This document shows, one piece after another, positions 41,599 through 49,287 of a DNA stretch of 64,000 nt (position 1 is the stretch's first letter; every line of letters starts with the position of its first letter). The translations under genes were made by a program, and so were the position numbers. Source of the DNA: Leifsonia sp. EB41. Lineage in GTDB: Bacteria > Actinomycetota > Actinomycetes > Actinomycetales > Microbacteriaceae. The notes beneath the pieces are model-generated. The model saw only the letters and a list, made by a program, of their open reading frames with translations. It was not told the origin of the DNA and made no database searches. The stretch spans positions 1,860,001 through 1,924,000 of the forward strand of contig NZ_JBGCCJ010000001.1 of assembly GCF_041262565.1 (NCBI RefSeq), given 5' to 3'.

Positions 41599-43083
41599 AT
41601 GACCCTCACGAGAAGACTCACCGCCGCGATCGGCGTCGGCACGCTGGCCCTGCTGGGCGCGGCGGCGTTCGCCGGGCCCGCGAACGCGGACACGACCGGC
41701 GGCAACGCGCCGGCGGGCCCGTACACCCTGACGATCACGAAGCTCCAGAATCCCCCCGGCGGCGGAACCCCCACCGACGGCTCCGCCCAGACAACAGGCC
41801 CCACGAGCGGCCTCACGCCCATCCCCGGCGTGGTGTTCAGCGTCGCGCCGGTGAACGGCGTCGACCTGACGACTCCCGCGGGATGGACCACCGCTGCCGG
41901 CCTGACGGTGAACAGCGCCGGCCAGGTCGTCGGCGGCGGCACCACCTACACGACCGGCGCCGCGACCGCGCTGCCGGCCAGCGGGAGCTCGGGCGTCACC
42001 TCGTACACGACCTCCACGCCGGCCGTGTACGAGGTCACCGAGACGAATGCCCCGGCCGACACAGAGCTCGGCGCTCCGTTCCTGGTGACGCTGCCGCTGC
42101 CGCAGGGCGGGAACTGGCTGACGAACGTGTTCGTCTACCCGAAGAACACGGTGCAGGGAGCACCGGTCAAGGCGGTCGACGACACGGGCGTCTACGGCGT
42201 CGGCGCCTCCGTCACCTGGCGCGTGGCGTCCACCGTCCCGAACCAGGTGGCGGGGAACGCGTTCACCCAGTACTCGCTGTCCGACCCGCTGGACGCGCGG
42301 CTGACCCCGCCGGCCCCGGCGACGGTGACGGTGTCCCTGGCCTCCTCGACCGGCACGGCGATCACGCTGCCGGCGGCGGACTTCACGGTCGGAGTGTCCG
42401 GACAGACCGTGACGGTGGACTTCACCGCCTCCGGTCTCGCCCTGCTCACGGCGAACCCGGGCGCGGTCGTCACCGCCACGATCCCGACCGTGGTCGGCGC
42501 GGTCGGCAGCGGGACCATCCAGAACATCGCGGACCAGACGATCGGGACCCAGACGGGCACGACCGTCACGACGCCCTCCAATCCGGTCCAGGACACCTGG
42601 GGTGACCTGAGCCTCCACAAGGTCGACCCGAACGGGAAGGCCCTGGCGGGCGCGCAGTTCCAGGTGTTCACCTCCGCGTCGGACGCGCAGACTCTGACGA
42701 ACCCGGTCGCGGTGAACGGAGCCACCACCTTCACCTCCGACGCCTCGGGCGCCGTCGCGATCGACGGCCTGAAGGCGCAGAACGACGGCGCCGGCGCCGA
42801 CCTGACCTACTACCTCGTGGAGACGCAGGCCCCGGCCGGGTACACGATCGCGCCCGCGTTCGCGCAGGCCGCCGGCGGATACGCGCAGACGGTGGCGCCG
42901 GGCTCGGCCAACCCGACCGTGACGGTCACCGACCCGCAGGCGCCACCGATCGCGCTGCCGCTGACGGGCTCCACCGGGACGACGGTCTTCGTCGTCGGCG
43001 GCCTCGCCCTGGCGGCCCTCGCGGTCGCCGCAGCCGTCCTCGTGGTCCGTCGCCGTGCCCGTGAGGAGGAGCCGGCCGCGTGA
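41599..43083 (+). CDS. SpaH/EbpB-type LPXTG major pilin
   Basis: A 494-residue fimbrial shaft protein. The signal peptide ends at about residue 30 (AFAGPANA). The pilin motif NWLTNVFVYPKN supplies the Lys used for inter-subunit bonds, and a middle isopeptide D2 fimbrial domain is present. A C-terminal collagen-binding-B/SpaA-like domain carries the E-box YYLVETQAPAGY, and LPLTG is followed by a membrane helix and RRRARE. All features of a class C sortase substrate are present. It overlaps the sortase gene by 4 bp (GTGA), so shaft and polymerase are translated together. Confidence 0.94.
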   Translation: MTLTRRLTAAIGVGTLALLGAAAFAGPANADTTGGNAPAGPYTLTITKLQNPPGGGTPTDGSAQTTGPTSGLTPIPGVVFSVAPVNGVDLTTPAGWTTAAGLTVNSAGQVVGGGTTYTTGAATALPASGSSGVTSYTTSTPAVYEVTETNAPADTELGAPFLVTLPLPQGGNWLTNVFVYPKNTVQGAPVKAVDDTGVYGVGASVTWRVASTVPNQVAGNAFTQYSLSDPLDARLTPPAPATVTVSLASSTGTAITLPAADFTVGVSGQTVTVDFTASGLALLTANPGAVVTATIPTVVGAVGSGTIQNIADQTIGTQTGTTVTTPSNPVQDTWGDLSLHKVDPNGKALAGAQFQVFTSASDAQTLTNPVAVNGATTFTSDASGAVAIDGLKAQNDGAGADLTYYLVETQAPAGYTIAPAFAQAAGGYAQTVAPGSANPTVTVTDPQAPPIALPLTGSTGTTVFVVGGLALAALAVAAAVLVVRRRAREEEPAA

Positions 43084-43973
43084 CCTCCTCGCAGCACGGG
43101 CGGGCCGCCACCGGGGGACGGTGGCGGCTCTCCGCCCTGTCGGCGGCGGTCACCGTGCTGTGCCTCCTGGGGGTGAGCGTCGCGCTGTACCCGGCGACGG
43201 CGAGCTGGTTCAGCGCCGCGCAGGCGGCCGCCCGGCTCGCCCAGTACGGCGACGCGGTGACGGCCATCAGGCCCGCCAGCCGCCTGCAGGCGCTGAAGGA
43301 GGCCGCGGCGTACAACTCCGCGCTCACCGGCGGCGGGGCTGTGCGGGCGAACGAACGCGTGCCCGTCGGCACCGCCGCCGCGCTGCCGCAGGGCTTCGAC
43401 TACGACCGGCTGCTGGCCGCGAACGCATACGGCCTGATGGGTCGCATCGTCATCCCGTCCATCGGCGCGGACCTCCCGATCTATCACGGCACCGGCGACG
43501 CCACCCTCGCGGAGGGCGTCGGGCACCTGGAGGGCACGTCCCTCCCGATCGGCGGCCCCGGCACCCACGCCGTGCTCGCCGGCCATCGCGGTCTCGCCTC
43601 GGCCACGCTGTTCACGAACCTCGACCGGCTCCACGACGGCGACACCTTCACGCTCTACGTCTTCGGCGAGACGCTCACCTACCGGGTCTCGACCATCGCG
43701 GTCGTGGACCCGGACCAGACCAAGACCCTCGACCCGGTGGCGGGTGAGGACCTCGTCACCCTGGTGACCTGCACGCCGCTCGGGATCAACAGTCAGCGGA
43801 TCCTCGTGACGGGCGAGCGGGTGACGCCGACCCCGGAGGCCGCGGTCGCGCGCGGGCATGAGCCGGCCGCCGGACCCGGGTTCCCGTGGTGGGCCGGTGG
43901 ATTCGCGGGCGCGGTGGTGGCGTGCGCCGCGTACCTCTGGTGGTCGGGCCGGCCCAGGGTGCGCCGTGGGTAA
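43080..43973 (+). CDS. Class C (pilin-polymerising) sortase
   Basis: A 297-residue sortase with an N-terminal membrane helix (about residues 17-40), a C-terminal membrane helix (about 266-288) and the catalytic triad His169 (LAGHRGL), Cys231 (TLVTCTPLG) and Arg240 (INSQRILVTGER). The second membrane helix and TLVTCTPxGxNxxR are marks of class C enzymes, which link LPLTG of one pilin to the pilin-motif Lys of the next. No clear DPW/DPF lid motif is seen. It starts inside the pilin gene and overlaps the next gene by 8 bp. Confidence 0.93.
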   Translation: MTSSQHGRAATGGRWRLSALSAAVTVLCLLGVSVALYPATASWFSAAQAAARLAQYGDAVTAIRPASRLQALKEAAAYNSALTGGGAVRANERVPVGTAAALPQGFDYDRLLAANAYGLMGRIVIPSIGADLPIYHGTGDATLAEGVGHLEGTSLPIGGPGTHAVLAGHRGLASATLFTNLDRLHDGDTFTLYVFGETLTYRVSTIAVVDPDQTKTLDPVAGEDLVTLVTCTPLGINSQRILVTGERVTPTPEAAVARGHEPAAGPGFPWWAGGFAGAVVACAAYLWWSGRPRVRRG

Positions 43974-44634
43974 GCGAATGGCCTCCGCTGCGCGCCGCCG
44001 CCGGCCCGGCCCGGTGCGGCTCGCGATCGCCCTGCTGCTGTGCGCTGTGGCGGTCATCGCGGGCGGTCTCGCCGTGTCCGCGTATCTCGGCGGCAGCAGC
44101 CGCCCCATCGACATGCGCGGGAACCCCGTCGACCTCCCGGCGCCGTCGCGAGCAGTGCAACAGCGGACCGACGCTGTCGCTCAGGTGGCCGGGATGACCC
44201 TGCGCGTGCCGTCCGCCGGGCTCACCGTGCCGCTCGGCGAGCTGAACGAGGTGGACGGTGTCATCGACCCGCCGGGGTTCTCCTCCGCCTACCTGGTGCG
44301 CAACTACGGCACGCAGCTCGACCGCGCCGGTCTCGGGACGGTCTTCGTGGTGATGCACTCGTGCCGCGGCGGAGCGGTGTGCCCCGGCAACTACCTGACC
44401 GATCTGACGGCCGGGACGGCGTCGGTCGCGGTGGGGGCCGACGTCTACGTGGGCGGCCTCCACTACCGGGTGACGGGTTCGGAGACGGTCTACAAGCCGG
44501 ACGTCCACGCCGACGCGACTCTCTGGGCGGACGTCCCCGGACGGCTGGTGCTGCTGACCTGCCTCCAGACGCCCGCCCAGACCGCGTCCATCGACAACCT
44601 GGTCGTCACGGCTCAGCTGGTCACGACGCGGTGA
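43966..44634 (+). CDS. Sortase-like protein without the catalytic arginine
   Basis: A 222-residue membrane-anchored protein (helix about residues 17-41) with a sortase-type beta-barrel pattern. The His (VVMHSCRGG, His131) and the Cys (VLLTCLQTP, Cys199) are in place. The usual Arg before the last strand (RDNVVV-like in class E/F) is replaced by ASIDNLVV. Two extra cysteines flank the His (HSCRGGAVC), which could form a disulphide. The gene starts with GTG 43966 inside the class C sortase gene; ATG 43978 is an alternative. It could be an inactive partner, an altered enzyme or a pilus-anchoring factor. Confidence 0.75.
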   Translation: MGKRMASAARRRRPGPVRLAIALLLCAVAVIAGGLAVSAYLGGSSRPIDMRGNPVDLPAPSRAVQQRTDAVAQVAGMTLRVPSAGLTVPLGELNEVDGVIDPPGFSSAYLVRNYGTQLDRAGLGTVFVVMHSCRGGAVCPGNYLTDLTAGTASVAVGADVYVGGLHYRVTGSETVYKPDVHADATLWADVPGRLVLLTCLQTPAQTASIDNLVVTAQLVTTR

Positions 44635-44815
44635 CCCCCGGAGCACCGAACCGCGCCACCCACTCGGCGTAGGTGTGGTCCTGCCCGATGAGGCAGTCGC
44701 AGGAGATGAGGATCCACTCGCCGGAGCGGGAGGCGAGCATGCGCTCGACGTGCGTGGTGGCGCCGGGGTTCGTGCGTGCGGTCATGTTCAAGAGACCTGC
44801 ACGTGCGCCCGCCAT
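44621..44815 (-). CDS. Small hypothetical protein with CDC motif
   Basis: A 64-codon frame (or 54 from the ATG at 44785) on the minus strand. From ATG 44785 on, nearly every codon ends in G or C, so it is probably coding. The product RTNPGATTHVERMLASRSG, then EWILISCDCLIGQDHTYAEW, contains a Cys-Asp-Cys pair and could bind metal or act in redox. It overlaps the end of the sortase-like gene by 14 bp and is divergent from the DUF6421 gene. No family was recognised. Confidence 0.5.
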   Translation of the reverse strand: MAGARAGLLNMTARTNPGATTHVERMLASRSGEWILISCDCLIGQDHTYAEWVARFGAPGVTAS

Positions 44816-44900
44816 GACGTTGCAGCGTTTTCATGCGCGATCAGCAACCTGCGCGCAGCTTTCCGTCGAAACTGTCAAGAAATCGTCCGTACTTCGCGGT

Positions 44901-44955
44901 TAGGCTCGGATCGGAGCGCCGAAACGGCGCTCCGTCGCAGTGCCGCGAGCGCGGC
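44901..44955 (+). promoter_or_regulatory. Promoter and two leader hairpins of the DUF6421 operon
   Basis: The -10 TAGGCT (44901-44906) is followed directly by a perfect 10-bp hairpin (44912-44921 with 44925-44934, AAA loop) that would form the very 5' end of the mRNA. A second hairpin is GCCGC/GCGGC (44942-44946 with 44951-44955). The ribosome site GGGAGG follows. The leader may protect the mRNA from decay. Confidence 0.55.
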
Positions 44956-44979
44956 CTATCGCACGACGGGAGGTTCGTC

Positions 44980-46425
44980 ATGTCTCAATTCGTCCCGCAG
45001 TTCACTGCAGGAGCCATTGTCGGGGAGCCCGAGGTCGTCGAGGACGCCCGCTCCGTCCGCGAGGTCGCGACGCATCCCGCGTGGCTGCGACTCAAGGAGG
45101 CGGCGACCGCTCTCCAGGCGCTGCAGGTCAAGGACGGCTCGGTCGAGCAGGAGTCCGACAAGCCCGCCGCCGCCGAGCTCACGGCGACGATCGTCGGCTC
45201 CATCGCGGAGCTCGCCCCGTTCTTCCCGCACGACGCGTCGTATCTCGAAGCGCTGCAGCGCGACTTCGGCCGCTGGGCGGACGAGGGCTTCGGCGTGCCG
45301 GACTTCCTCGACGCGCTCAACGCATTCCAGCCGCAGCAGCACCGCGTCGACGGCCTCGGCCACCTCGTGGTCTTCCCGATGTACACGCAGAACGGCAGCA
45401 CCAACCGCCTCGTCGAGGCCGTGCTGGTCGAGGTCATCTGGCCCGAGTTCATCGCGGCGCTGGAGGCGGGCGACTACGGCAACAAGCTGTTCGTCGCGCT
45501 GCGCTTCGTGGACTTCACGCCCGGTTACGACACCAACTCGGCGGTGCTGTTCCCCGAGACGGTCGCGATGCGCGAGATCCCGTCGTTCACGTGGGGGGCG
45601 ATCTTCCAGGACCGGGAGGCCGCCCGCTACCGCCGCGTCGTGCGCGCCGCTGCGGAGATCACGAAGCTGGACCTGCCCGCGGATGCCGCCCTCATGCTGG
45701 AGGACCAGCGGCTGACGGAGGAGACCTTCGTGATGTGGGACATCATCCACGACCGCTCCCACATGCGCGGCGACCTGCCCTTCGACCCGTTCATGATCAA
45801 GCAGCGGATGCCGTTCTTCCTCTACTCCCTGGAAGAGCTGCGCTGCGACCTGACCGCGTTCCGCGAGTCGGTGCGGTTGGAGCGCGAGCTCGGCGCCCTG
45901 CCCGACTCGGAGCTGTCGGAGCCGCAGAAGCAGATCCGCGACCACGCGAAACTGGTGCAGTACGCGGTGATCTTCGACCGGATCTTCCGGTTCGCGATCA
46001 CCGGCAGCCGCGTCCGCAACTACGACGGCCTCGGCGGGCAGCTCCTCTTCGCCTGGCTGCACCAGCACGACGTCCTGCACTGGACCGACACCCAGCTCAC
46101 CATCGACTGGGACGAGGTCCCGGACGTCGTCGTGGCGCTCTCGGACCGGATCAACGACCTGTACTGGCGCTCCATCGACCGGCCCAAGGTCGCGCACTGG
46201 CTCGCCGCGTACGCGATGCTCACCGAGACCCTCACGCCGAACCCGGCCTCCAACTGGGCGCGCGGGCTCCCGGACGAGACCCTCGCCGGGCCGCCCAAGG
46301 GGTACACCGACGCAGTCCTGGACGACGAGTTCCCGCTGTCCATGTTCTACGAAGCGCTCAACAAGAAGATGGCCACCGTCATCGAATCCACCTCCGGCAT
46401 CACCGGAACGACGGACGAGGCGTGA
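44980..46425 (+). CDS. DUF6421-family protein
   Basis: A 481-residue soluble protein of an actinobacterial family of unknown function. It contains His- and acid-rich pieces that may bind metal (FVMWDIIHDRSHMRGDLPFDPFMIKQ and LFAWLHQHDVLHWTD). There are no membrane helices or known cofactor loops. It is followed, with a 4-bp overlap, by an SDR and then a threonine aldolase. This order is, as I recall, shared by other actinobacteria and suggests one pathway of amino-acid or aldehyde metabolism. The ATG at 44980 has GGGAGG 5 nt upstream. Confidence 0.8.
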   Translation: MSQFVPQFTAGAIVGEPEVVEDARSVREVATHPAWLRLKEAATALQALQVKDGSVEQESDKPAAAELTATIVGSIAELAPFFPHDASYLEALQRDFGRWADEGFGVPDFLDALNAFQPQQHRVDGLGHLVVFPMYTQNGSTNRLVEAVLVEVIWPEFIAALEAGDYGNKLFVALRFVDFTPGYDTNSAVLFPETVAMREIPSFTWGAIFQDREAARYRRVVRAAAEITKLDLPADAALMLEDQRLTEETFVMWDIIHDRSHMRGDLPFDPFMIKQRMPFFLYSLEELRCDLTAFRESVRLERELGALPDSELSEPQKQIRDHAKLVQYAVIFDRIFRFAITGSRVRNYDGLGGQLLFAWLHQHDVLHWTDTQLTIDWDEVPDVVVALSDRINDLYWRSIDRPKVAHWLAAYAMLTETLTPNPASNWARGLPDETLAGPPKGYTDAVLDDEFPLSMFYEALNKKMATVIESTSGITGTTDEA

Positions 46426-47147
46426 CGGATCAGCACGGTTCGACGCCGGCGCGGTTCTCACCCGAAGGGACCGCGCCGGCGCCGGCGACAGGCGTCTCCG
46501 GGCGGCTCGTCCTGATCGCCGGCGCGACCAGCGCGTCCGGCGAGGCGGTGGCGCGCGCGCTCACGGCGGCGGGCGCGACAGTGCTCGCGGTCGGCACCCG
46601 GCAGGAGGCGCTGGCGGCGCTGGCGGAGGCCGTCCCCGGCGTCGACACCCGCGTCTGCGATCTGGCCGACCGCGACGCGGTGGCCGAGCTGGCGATGCGC
46701 ATCCACCTCAAGTTCGGCCGGATCGACGGCCTGGTGCACCTGGTCGGCGGCTGGCGCGGCGGTGGCGGCATCGCCGGGCAGAGCGACGCGGACTGGGACT
46801 TCCTGGACCGCGGCTTCCAGACCCTGCGGAACACCACGCGCGTCTTCTACGACGATCTGGTGGCCTCCCCCGCCGGCCGGCTGGCGGTCGTGTCCTCCAC
46901 TGCGGTCGACAAGCCGTACGCCGGCGGCGCGAACTACGCCGCGGCCAAGGCGGCGGCTGACGCGTGGACGCGCGCCGTCGCGCAGGGACTCGGCAAGGAG
47001 GCGCCGCAGTCCGCCGCCGTCGTCTTCGTCGTGAAGACGCTGGCCGGCCTCGAGGCGGCCCTCGCCGACGACGTCGTCGCCCTCTGGGCGACCGACGCCC
47101 CCACCCTCAACGGCACCCGCATCGCGCTCGACATTCGTGCCGAATAG
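46422..47147 (+). CDS. Short-chain dehydrogenase/reductase linked to DUF6421
   Basis: A 241-residue SDR with a somewhat altered cofactor loop (IAGATSASGEAVARAL, Gly-x3-Ser-x-Gly), VHLVGGWRGGGG in place of NNAG, the catalytic Ser strand (VVSSTAVD) and YAAAK. The NAG replacement places it outside the classical SDR core, but the Tyr and Lys are kept, so activity is likely. It overlaps the DUF6421 gene by 4 bp (GTGA). A nested inverted repeat begins at its stop codon. Confidence 0.85.
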   Translation: MTDQHGSTPARFSPEGTAPAPATGVSGRLVLIAGATSASGEAVARALTAAGATVLAVGTRQEALAALAEAVPGVDTRVCDLADRDAVAELAMRIHLKFGRIDGLVHLVGGWRGGGGIAGQSDADWDFLDRGFQTLRNTTRVFYDDLVASPAGRLAVVSSTAVDKPYAGGANYAAAKAAADAWTRAVAQGLGKEAPQSAAVVFVVKTLAGLEAALADDVVALWATDAPTLNGTRIALDIRAE

Positions 47148-47185
47148 TGACTTTCGCGCGGCGAAAAGCGACATTCGGCACGAAT
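47133..47185 (+). terminator. Nested inverted repeat at the SDR stop codon
   Basis: ATTCGTGCCGAAT (47133-47145) and ATTCGGCACGAAT (47173-47185) are exact complements. Within them TTTCGC (47152-47157) pairs with GCGAAA (47161-47166). The outer stem starts inside the last SDR codons. It may end the DUF6421-SDR mRNA before the leaderless aldolase promoter, or act as an operator. Confidence 0.55.
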
Positions 47186-47205
47186 TCGACCGCGCCCTGC
47201 GAATC

Positions 47206-47211
47206 TAGGAT
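47206..47211 (+). promoter_or_regulatory. -10 element for threonine aldolase (leaderless)
   Basis: TAGGAT ends 6 nt before the GTG at 47218, so the aldolase has its own promoter despite lying behind the SDR. Confidence 0.5.
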
Positions 47212-47217
47212 GGAACA

Positions 47218-48288
47218 GTGACGCTACAACTCCATGAACTCAACCTGCGCGGCTTCGCGTCGGACAACTACGCCGGTGTGCACCCCGAGATCCTCGACGC
47301 GATCGCCGCCGCCAACAACGGCCACCAGATCTCCTACGGCGAGGACGTCTACACCGAGCGCCTCCACGAGGTGTTCGCCGAGCACTTCGGCGAGGGCGTG
47401 CAGGTGTTCCCCGTGTTCAACGGCACGGGCGCGAACGTGACCGGGCTGCAGTCGATGGTGCCGCGCTGGGGCGCGGTGATCTGCGCCAAGACGGCGCACA
47501 TCAACACCGACGAGGCCGGCGCGCCCGAGAAGGTCGGCGGCCTCAAGCTGCTGCCGGTCGAGACCCCGGACGGCAAGCTGACCCCGGAGCTCATCGACCG
47601 GGAGGCCTGGGGCTGGGGCGACGAGCACCGCGCGCAGCCACTGGTCGTGTCGATCACCCAGACCACCGAACTCGGCACCGCGTACAGCGTCGAGGAGATC
47701 CGCGCGATCGCCGACCACGTGCACGCGCGCGGCATGAAGCTGCACATGGACGGCGCCCGCATCTCCAACGCGGCCGCCACCCTCGGCGTGCCGCTCAAGG
47801 AGTTCACCACCGACGCCGGCGTCGACGTGCTCAGCTTCGGCGGCACCAAGAACGGGATGCTGTACGGCGAGGCCGTCGTCGTCCTCAACCCGGCCGCGTC
47901 CGAAGGGCTGCTCTACCTGCGCAAGCTCAACATGCAGCTCGCCTCGAAGATGCGGTTCATCTCCGCGCAGCTCATCGCGCTGCTGCACGACGACCTCTAC
48001 CTGCGCTCGGCGTCCCACGCCAACGCGATGGCGTCCCGGCTGCGCGGCGCGCTGGAGGCGGGGATCGCCGACGGCAGCATCCAGGGCGTCGGGTTCAGCC
48101 AGGCCACCGAGGCGAACGGCGTCTTCGCCACCCTCCCGGCCGGCGTCGCGGACCGCCTGCGGCAGCACTTCCGGTTCTACGACTGGGATGCGGCCCGCCA
48201 TGAGGTGCGCTGGATGTGCTCGTTCGACACCACAGAGCAGGACATCGACGACTTCGTCGCCGCCCTGGTCGTCGAGCTGGCGGCCTGA
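47218..48288 (+). CDS. Low-specificity L-threonine aldolase / beta-eliminating lyase family
   Basis: A 356-residue fold-type I PLP enzyme. It has the typical N-terminus RGFASDNYAGVHPEIL, the Gly/Asn loop VFNGTGANVTGL, the Asp that pairs with the PLP ring (KLHMDGARISNAA) and the PLP lysine in SFGGTKNGMLYGEAVV. Threonine aldolases split L-threonine or L-allo-threonine into glycine and acetaldehyde; related enzymes split other beta-hydroxy amino acids. The upstream SDR could act on the aldehyde or on a hydroxy-amino acid (inference). The start is fixed by the leaderless promoter. Confidence 0.9.
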   Translation: MTLQLHELNLRGFASDNYAGVHPEILDAIAAANNGHQISYGEDVYTERLHEVFAEHFGEGVQVFPVFNGTGANVTGLQSMVPRWGAVICAKTAHINTDEAGAPEKVGGLKLLPVETPDGKLTPELIDREAWGWGDEHRAQPLVVSITQTTELGTAYSVEEIRAIADHVHARGMKLHMDGARISNAAATLGVPLKEFTTDAGVDVLSFGGTKNGMLYGEAVVVLNPAASEGLLYLRKLNMQLASKMRFISAQLIALLHDDLYLRSASHANAMASRLRGALEAGIADGSIQGVGFSQATEANGVFATLPAGVADRLRQHFRFYDWDAARHEVRWMCSFDTTEQDIDDFVAALVVELAA

Positions 48289-48370
48289 CGACCCCACCCC
48301 CCTCTACTGGGGACAGACCGGGGTACAAAGATGTCCTCCATTTAGCCGACACATTTGGTAGTCTCTAAGA

Positions 48371-48463
48371 GTCGACGGAGGAACCCGAATAATCCTCCGG
48401 CGATAACCCCGAAACGTATGCCGGGCTGTGTGGAGTAACCCTAGTATCCACACCGCCCGGCAT
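48371..48463 (+). ncRNA. Candidate small structured RNA (two hairpins with C-rich loops)
   Basis: In the 231-bp gap between convergent genes, a TAGTCT hexamer (48359-48364) would start a transcript at about 48371. Hairpin 1 is CGGAGGA/TCCTCCG (48376-48382 with 48393-48399), extended by TCG/CGA. Hairpin 2 pairs 48418-48434 with 48447-48463 (16 of 17 pairs). Both loops and the linker hold an AACCC core. Hairpin 2 could also end the aldolase mRNA. The design recalls C-loop sRNAs of actinobacteria, but it is not the 6C RNA. Confidence 0.4.
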
Positions 48464-48519
48464 CGTGGTTTAACGGTGTCGTATCAGCCGAACCTCATGA
48501 AGCGGGCGATCGGAGCGAC

Positions 48520-49281
48520 TCAGCCGGAGGGCGCCGTCCAGTACGCGTACCGCGACGCGGGACGGAAGCCGAGCCGCGAGTAGAGGGCGTGGGCGGCCGT
48601 GTTATCCGCGAGCACTTGGAGCCACAGATGCTCCACGCCGCGGCCGCCCGCCTCGTCCGCGAGGGCCACGGCGAGCGCGCGGGCCAGGCCGCGACGGCGT
48701 GCGGTCGGGAGGGTGGCGACGGCGTAGAGGCCGGCCCAATCGCCGGCGAGGGCGAGGCGGGCGACAGCGTCGGGGGCGTCGGAGGAGCCGGCCCACGCGT
48801 AGAGGGCCGGGGCCGCGTTCAGGATCCGGGCGACGGTGTCGCGCTCGGGGTCGCCGCCGCGGCCGTCGACGGCCCACCAGGTGGCGAGCCAGCCGGGTGG
48901 TGGGGTGTCGGCGGTGGCGATGGTCGTCGCGGCGCTGGTGGCAGCGGCTCCAGCGGCCACCACGTCCGCGCGGTCGGCCACGAGGATGTCGGTCTGCGAG
49001 TGCTCCCGGTACTCCCGGGCCGCCAGCGCGGCGACCAGCGCAGGCGAGGTGGCCGGGCTCACCTGGAACACCGCGGGCAGGCCGCGCTCCCGATACCAGC
49101 GCTCCGCCCGCTCGATCGCGGCCTCCACGTCCGGCACCTCGCCGCAGGTCAGCACCGAGTTGGCGCGGTTGGTGACGCCGTCCGCGGCCCGCAGCGTCCA
49201 GCCTTCCAGCTCCTCGCGCTCCAGTGCCGGCCAGCCGCGGTCGGCGAGGCGGTCGAGGGCGGCGGGCTCCGGTGGGCGCAT
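48520..49281 (-). CDS. GNAT-family N-acetyltransferase
   Basis: A 253-residue protein. The N-terminal half (about residues 1-130) is a degenerate GNAT-like domain starting ALDRLADRGWPALEREELEGWTLRAADGVTNRANSV. The C-terminal half has the acetyl-CoA loop VATLPTARRRGLARALAVALADEAGGRG and the closing NTAAHALYSRLGFRPASRYAYW. This two-part layout is frequent in actinobacterial GNATs of unknown substrate. The ATG at 49281 lies 6 nt after TAGATT on the minus strand. It shares a 48-bp bidirectional promoter region with the gene at 49330. Confidence 0.87.
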   Translation of the reverse strand: MRPPEPAALDRLADRGWPALEREELEGWTLRAADGVTNRANSVLTCGEVPDVEAAIERAERWYRERGLPAVFQVSPATSPALVAALAAREYREHSQTDILVADRADVVAAGAAATSAATTIATADTPPPGWLATWWAVDGRGGDPERDTVARILNAAPALYAWAGSSDAPDAVARLALAGDWAGLYAVATLPTARRRGLARALAVALADEAGGRGVEHLWLQVLADNTAAHALYSRLGFRPASRYAYWTAPSG

Positions 49282-49287
49282 CCGTCG

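Noticed and set aside
48371-48463. Possible 6C RNA
   Set aside because: Neither hairpin loop has six cytosines; only CCC cores occur. It is kept as an unclassified candidate.
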